Of a stretch of DNA of 64,000 nucleotides, positions 63,646 to 64,000 are shown piece after piece. Numbering within the stretch: the stretch's first letter is position 1; every line of letters starts with the position of its first letter. The position numbers and the translations under genes are program-made. A model generated the notes under the pieces. That model made no database searches. It was not told the DNA's origin and saw nothing but the letters and a program-made list of their open reading frames with translations. Source of the stretch: JARRKU01 sp963675565 (GTDB lineage: Bacteria > Desulfobacterota > Desulfobacteria > Desulfobacterales > Desulfosarcinaceae); contig CAXXYD010000002.1 of NCBI GenBank assembly GCA_963675565.2, positions 1,116,001 to 1,180,000 of the forward strand, in the 5' to 3' direction.

Positions 63646-63675
63646 TTGACAATTAACTGCGTACCGACTTACAAT
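63646..63675 (+). promoter_or_regulatory. Candidate sigma-70 promoter of the nuo operon
   Basis: TTGACA (63646-63651), 18-nt spacer, TACAAT (63670-63675). Transcription would start about 90 nt before nuoA. A stem CCGGGT/ACCCGG (63557-63571) lies upstream. Confidence 0.6.
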
Positions 63676-63770
63676 TTGTCTCACGCGTGTTCAGGGTTCA
63701 CGAGCAAACGTTAAACCTGTTTTTTTCTCCCGCTTACTGGGTCTATCGGCCATCTAATGAAGGAGCGTAC

Positions 63771-64000
63771 ATGCAGCCTATTTCCGGCACAGGACTGCTC
63801 TCTCCATGGCAGCCTGGCATATTCAGCTTATCCATGTACACCCTGGTGGTCGTTGGCCTCACCATCATCCTCCTTTTTCTCTCCCGGTGGTTAGGTGAAC
63901 GCAAACCCGGCGTCGAAAAGCTGCGGGCCTATGAAAGCGGCATCATACCCACCGGCCAGGCTCGACTGCATTCTCCAGTACCCTTTTACTTGGTGGCTGT
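63771..64000 (+). CDS. nuoA: NADH-quinone oxidoreductase subunit A, 5' part cut by window edge
   Basis: The ATG at 63771 follows AAGGAGCG. The first 76 residues show TM1 (YTLVVVGLTIILLFLSRWLG) and the NuoA loop KLRAYESGIIPTGQARLHSP followed by VPFYLVAV. NuoA is a small membrane subunit of complex I lining the quinone site with NuoH and NuoJ. The gene runs off the window, presumably into nuoBCD. In a sulfate reducer the complex may use ferredoxin or F420-like donors instead of NADH; not decidable here. Confidence 0.9.
   Translation, partial: MQPISGTGLLSPWQPGIFSLSMYTLVVVGLTIILLFLSRWLGERKPGVEKLRAYESGIIPTGQARLHSPVPFYLVA

Noticed and set aside
63397..63684. 95-codon minus-strand frame before nuoA
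   Set aside because: Runs through the REP-like palindrome and promoter; no homology by eye.
63930..63945. YESG in NuoA instead of YECG as an unusual loss of the conserved Cys
   Set aside because: Ser at this place also occurs in ordinary bacterial NuoA proteins such as that of E. coli.
1..64000. tRNA genes and CRISPR arrays
   Set aside because: No T-loop/acceptor pattern and no regularly spaced direct repeats were seen in the intergenic regions by eye.

Overview
The window reads as chromosome of a Gram-negative, sulfate-reducer-like Desulfobacterota bacterium (Desulfobacteraceae/Desulfosarcinaceae type). This is inferred from a complete acetyl-CoA decarbonylase/synthase (CODH/ACS) gene set, selenocysteine synthase, LPS (Kdo) and lipoprotein genes, many c-di-GMP proteins and bidirectional gene packing. 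No rRNA, tRNA, CRISPR array, prophage or transposase gene was seen.

Layout. 1-2.4 kb (minus): 3' part of waaA behind a large LpoA-like lipoprotein. 2.5-5.8 kb (plus): DUF4124 protein, class II aldolase and Nudix hydrolase (each apparently broken by a one-base frameshift), SYLF lipoprotein. 5.8-6.7 kb: two small proteins behind a convincing sigma-28 (flagellar) promoter. 6.8-8.2 kb (minus): mazG, cvpA. 8.6-16.6 kb (plus): a tight housekeeping run phoH-pgpH-ybeY-pdxJ-nnrDE-tsaE-lysC plus a tiny membrane ORF. pyrF follows on the minus strand, then a perfect 32-bp-arm palindrome (REP-like). 17.6-23.3 kb (plus): a CheD-HDOD fusion, selA, an FmdB zinc ribbon, hemC and a cobA-hemD fusion. 23.6-30 kb (plus): an M20-fold protein lacking key catalytic residues coupled to gpgS, then a PilZ/acyltransferase-like protein and a V4R-GAF-HD-GYP protein. 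30-38 kb: methyltransferase, HAD, AIM24, DUF533-like, trmO, PQQ-type glucose/sorbosone dehydrogenase, thioredoxin-like, rmuC.

38.9-47.3 kb is the centrepiece: acsD-acsA(cooS)-acsB-acsC-acsE, the carbonyl/methyl branch of the Wood-Ljungdahl pathway. It is preceded by a long leader, has hairpins on both sides of acsC, and ends in a strong intrinsic terminator. AcsD carries a long Ala/Pro then Ala/Lys/Glu C-terminal extension. 47-57 kb holds an EamA transporter, a diguanylate cyclase, SH3 lipoprotein, rhodanese, PilZ, LemA/TPM membrane proteins and a ParA/fibronectin-like pair. 57.5-63 kb holds a 1393-residue PEP-synthase-like protein and a long GAPDH. A Cys-rich 49-residue peptide, a second copy of the REP-like palindrome and the start of a complex I operon (nuoA) close the window.

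How the genes connect: acs genes, complex I, aldolase/GAPDH and the PEP-synthase-like protein suggest C1/acetyl-CoA metabolism with gluconeogenesis. hemC/cobA-hemD supply tetrapyrrole for the corrinoid of AcsC/AcsD. GGDEF, HD-GYP, PilZ and CheD-HDOD proteins suggest surface/motility signalling. All identifications come from motif reading by eye; no database search was run.
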